From positions 496,001-560,000 of the forward strand of contig NC_091055.1 of assembly GCF_963966145.1 (NCBI RefSeq): a DNA stretch of 64,000 nucleotides, read 5' to 3'. The translations under genes and the position numbers were made by a program. Each line of letters starts with the position of its first letter. The stretch's first letter is position 1. Below are positions 60,701 to 64,000 of the stretch, piece after piece. The notes beneath the pieces are model-generated. The model searched no databases. It was not told the origin of the DNA and saw only the letters and a program-made list of their open reading frames with translations. The DNA comes from Tenebrio molitor. Taxonomy: Eukaryota > Arthropoda > Insecta > Coleoptera > Tenebrionidae.

Positions 60701-61732
60701 TCTCACCAAATTATATTTGACTATCTGATTCGAAGAAGCTATCTCAAAGAAACAATCGATTTCGGGCTAAATGAGTTTAAAACAGACCAAGGGGTAATTT
60801 AGTTGTTTCGCTTGGTGTCGTACTTTTTCCCCTAATTTGTAAATTCGTATTTACACATGTTCCGATACTCGCTTTCAAATAAACACGATACTAATTGCGA
60901 GAGCCTCGGGCGAAGAATTTTATCCGTGGGAATCTATACAGACACCGCAACCTTGTACTATATTGTTTATAGTGAATTTTGCAACATTAATTACAAACTG
61001 CGAGTAGGGCCACTGAAAATATGAAACCGATCGTCCTCTGGCGTAATTGTTCATTTAAAAAGCAAATTTTTTGTATTAATTATCGGGTGCCCGAAATTAT
61101 AAGCAATTTTTTGCTCAGAATATTTTTCAAAAGTCTAATTATGTATTCATTCAGAGTTCGATGCGTGCAGTTTCACACAACAAAAAATATGTTTTAATCC
61201 GATCCTCGGTTACTACGGCATATTTAGTACATTGGGTAGACATAAGATTCGTCGAAACGGTCGAAATTCGCATATCACGAGCTAAAAAAATGTTATAAAA
61301 ACGAGGCAAAGAGAAGCGACGTCGACATACGAGACATGACGTCATTGTGGCACGCTTTACACAGAGATGTACATATTTAGTAATGAATTATTTAAAATTG
61401 TTGTACAATAGTTAGGTAGGTATGTACAATTGTACACTAGTATTCAAAAATCGGGTACACCATTTAATATAGTAAGCAATTTTTATAGATTTTTGTATCG
61501 TTAAACGGACTTTTTCTGTCAATTTGACAAAAGTTTACTTATAAGACAGGTTTATGTCTTAATTTTTAGATTATTTTATTTGAATATTTGGTCGTGCTCG
61601 TGACGCCGTTTGCATTTATAACCGCATTTAGTCTACGTAGCATATGCTGCACTAAATTTTTTTCTTGTTCAGAAATTTTTGGTAGGTATTGGGATTTTTG
61701 AATAAGGAAGTGTCACAGTAGTAGACACACTC
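57703..61732. other. No supported gene (4 kb)
   Basis: AT-rich. Plus frames at 59150-59461 (103 codons) and 59825-60079 (84 codons) have AT-driven composition, no splice context and no recognised domain. No repeat family seen elsewhere in the window was recognised here. Confidence 0.4.
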
Positions 61733-61975
61733 TTCAAGACGCTTCCTTAAGACTATAAACATCATAATTTAACCTTCTTCATTTTTTAGAAAAACCCAAA
61801 AAACTGAAAAAACGAATTTCATTTTTCTTGAAATAAACAAATTCAATCGACCATATGTTCCTTAATGCAACGGAATGGTATTGGATTTTTTACCGTTGCA
61901 TTCTACTTTTCAAGATCATTCCTCATCATAATTTTACTCTTGATTTTCTAGAAAAGCGCAAAACACTGAAAAAAC
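61733..61975 (+). repeat. Diverged tandem-unit relative beside A4
   Basis: Matches 24330-24600 closely: CTTCAAGACGCTTCCTT, AGAAAAACCCAAAAAACTGA, AACAAATTCAATCGACCATA, TTACCGTTGCATTCTACTTT and GATTTTCTAGAAAAGCGCAA. These are degraded relatives of the 25.8-28.6 kb tandem unit. Confidence 0.65.
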
Positions 61976-61979
61976 CATT

Positions 61980-62258
61980 CAAATGTTATGTTCTAAACTA
62001 AACGAATTGTTGCTGGTCTATCTGAGTAAAACAACTAAACCATTTCGAGCTTGTCATCACACCTAAATTATTCTCTTTATTTCTCCAAAAAAGTAATACT
62101 AATCTATTACAATTTAGGAATAGATGACTTAAACCACGATGTTTGAAAAAAATATCCTTCAATGATTACAAGTTGACAACGTCAGGTTTTATAAAAACAT
62201 CATTTGAAAATGTTTATATTGAAAACCATCAAACCCGGCAATGGTGCAAATATATTAT
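61980..62258 (+). pseudogene. Relic open frame in the unique block of A4
   Basis: Same block as 24590-24924, with CACGATGTTTGAAAAAAATA and ATGATTACAAGTTGACAACG identical. The frame keeps KKISFNDYKLTTSGFIKTSF and ENHQTRQWCKYII but has a TGA upstream. At 62258 it is broken by an inserted palindromic element, so the frame that runs on into the insert is chimeric. Confidence 0.45.
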
Positions 62259-62699
62259 CACTTATAATATCCCTAGTGCATTGATTATTTCCGGAAATTT
62301 TTTCGAATGCATTGATAAAACGTATTAATTAGCCCGAGTGGAACACGAGGGCTAATTACGTTTTGGAAATGCATTCGAAAAAATTTCCGGATATTAATCA
62401 ATGCACGAGGGCATATTCGGTAAGAAAATCGCAACGACACGGACATTATGCTTCTTCAATTATAAATTTTTAAATCGTACGACACTCATTAAAGACCAAT
62501 AGAAAAATTAGTTCACGAGCCATAACCAAGACAACAACAAAATAAATGATTTTGATTGGCTGAAAAAATTTCCACTTATTAATCACAGTTAGGTTGATCT
62601 ACCTACAAAAAATTTCCAAGAAATTTTTTTGTTGCCATGGTTATGGCTCGTGAACTAATTTTCTATTGGTCATTAATGAGTGTCGTACGATTTTCGAGT
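62259..62699. mobile_element. Double-palindrome insertion in copy A4
   Basis: Absent from copy A3, where TATATTATCA is followed directly by ACAATTACATTTTTC. It contains two consecutive large inverted repeats. At 62273-62410, arms of about 60 bp (TTTCCGGAAATTTTTTCGAA and TTCGAAAAAATTTCCGGA) surround AGCCCGAGTGGAACACGAGG. At 62472-62693, near-perfect arms of about 60 bp (CGTACGACACTCATTAAAGA to AACCAAGACAACA, and the inverse ending TGAGTGTCGTACG) are found. There is no coding frame. Confidence 0.8.
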
Positions 62700-63413
62700 C
62701 AATTATATTTTTCTTTTTGCAGACTTGAGCGGTGGGCTCTCGTGCTGCGTTGCCAGATAGTCAGCTCCATGATTGCCAAGTCGCATGATACGAATTATAA
62801 AATTCTCGTCGCGAAATGAAATGACAAAAATATTCGCTGTTCTCCGACTCGCAGGCTTAAAAAGTTCGTCGTGTGGACAGTTAATGGCAAAAAGCTGACA
62901 CCTTGCTAAATCGACTGGTTATGTATAGGTGAACTTCCAAAAAAAAAAGTTCAAAAATTGTTGTGTGCAAAAGGGCGTTATTCAAAATTTTCGAGTTACG
63001 TAGCTTATCGGATAGCCGATGTTCAAGTATTTTTTTTGTAGAAACTTTGTAATATTTTCTGTAGCCGTTTGGTTGTAAAAAAATAAACAATTTTCAAATT
63101 AGCATTGCGTCTTATGGAAAGAATAAAATTGAAATGCCTGTATCTCTGTTCGACGCTCGCCAAAAATTCGTAAATTTTGCCGTGTTTTTACGTTTCTCAC
63201 TCCATTGCTCGAAAACTAAGCCTCAAATCGAAAAAATGTATTCTTTAAAAACTAAAGACAGATATTCTCTGATCACGATGGTGTTTGTTACTATAATTTT
63301 GAGGGAATATTAATCAAGTTATGATTAAAAAACTAAAGTTGCAACAAAATCTTTCAGGGCTAATGAGCGCAAACCTTGATCACCCTCCCGCACCTCTCTG
63401 TTCTGTTTTGTTT
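62700..63413 (+). repeat. Family A core repeat, copy A4
   Basis: GTTGCCAGATAGTCAGCTCC, TTCGTCGTGTGGACAGTTAA, AGGTGAACTTCCAAAAAAAA, CCGTTTGGTTGTAAAAAAAT and TCACCCTCCCGCACCTCTCT in the A3 order. The minus frame at 62881-63090 is a shadow of the repeat. Confidence 0.85.
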
Positions 63414-64000
63414 GCATTTCTAATCGCTTAGAGATTTTGTTGCTACGTTAGTTTTTTAATCATAACTTGGTTAATATTCCCTCAAAATTATAATAATAAA
63501 CACCATCGTAATCAGAGAATATCGGTCTTTAGTTCTGAAAGAACACATTTTTTCGATTGGAGGCTTACTTTTCGAGCAATGGAGTGAGAAACGTAACAAT
63601 ACGGCAAAATTAACAAATTTTTGGCGAGAGTCGAACAGAGATACAGCCATTTCAATTTTATTCTCCCCATAAGACGCAATGCTTCTTTGAAAATTGTTTA
63701 TTTTTTTACAACCAAACGGCTACAGAAAATATTACAAAGTTTCTACCAAAGAAATACTCGAACACCGGCTATCCGATAAGCTACCTAACTCGAAAATTTT
63801 GAGTAACGCCCTTTTGCACACGACAATGTTTGAACTTTTTTTTTTGGAAGTTCACCTATACATAATCAATCGATTTAGCAAAGTGTCAGCTTTCTGTGAT
63901 TAACTGTCCACACGACGAACTTTTTAAGCCTACGAGTTCTCTATTAGTCGGAGAACCAGCGAATTATTTTTGTCATTTCATTTCCCGACGAGAATTTTAT
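63414..64000 (-). repeat. Family A core repeat, copy A5 (head to head with A4)
   Basis: Inverse of the A3/A4 core starting at TTTCTAATCGCTTAGAGATT. The A4-A5 pair makes a palindrome more than 1.1 kb long, centred near 63410 with a spacer of only tens of bases. It continues past the window edge. The plus frame at 63694-63903 is the inverse-strand equivalent of the frames seen in A2-A4. Confidence 0.85.

Overview
The window looks like a gene-poor, AT-rich stretch of an insect nuclear genome. Four things point there: no compact operon-like coding, long low-GC intergenic sequence, spliced exons with canonical GT/AG signals, and a dense population of short inverted-repeat elements ending in TACAGGGTG/CACCCTGTA of the kind common in beetles, bugs and other insects. 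I cannot name the species. All calls come from reading the sequence by eye; no search was run.

The one gene I support well is on the minus strand. Two coding exons (8747-8458 and 2841-2598) have clean splice sites and matching phase. Together they give the first 178 residues of a secreted, prohormone-like precursor with a signal peptide and dibasic sites. A possible non-coding first exon ends at a donor at 14251, with a GC-rich candidate promoter at 14540-14830. The remaining 3' exon(s) would lie left of the window.

Most of the rest is mobile DNA and its debris. (i) Family A: five copies of a modular repeat (1-900, 22.8-23.9 kb, 24.1-25.7 kb, 61.7-63.4 kb, 63.4-64.0 kb), the last two head to head as a large palindrome. 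Some copies carry protein relics. (ii) A 2.85-kb array of nine ~325-bp tandem units (25.77-28.62 kb) joined to family A. Diverged relatives of the unit flank two other A modules. (iii) About fifteen TACAGGGTG-type or other short inverted-repeat elements, including a four-level nest at 17.57-19.32 kb. (iv) Hairpin elements with GC-rich centres.

The 47-56 kb part holds broken coding pieces (a start exon resembling insect recombinase-like proteins, a transposase-like relic, unassigned exons). It also holds a diverged 2-kb direct duplication (49.2-51.3 and 52.9-54.7 kb) with an 81-bp block that stayed identical while its surroundings diverged. That block and the family A/tandem-array complex are the best candidates for something undescribed.

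Stretches in which I see nothing beyond AT-rich sequence are listed as such.
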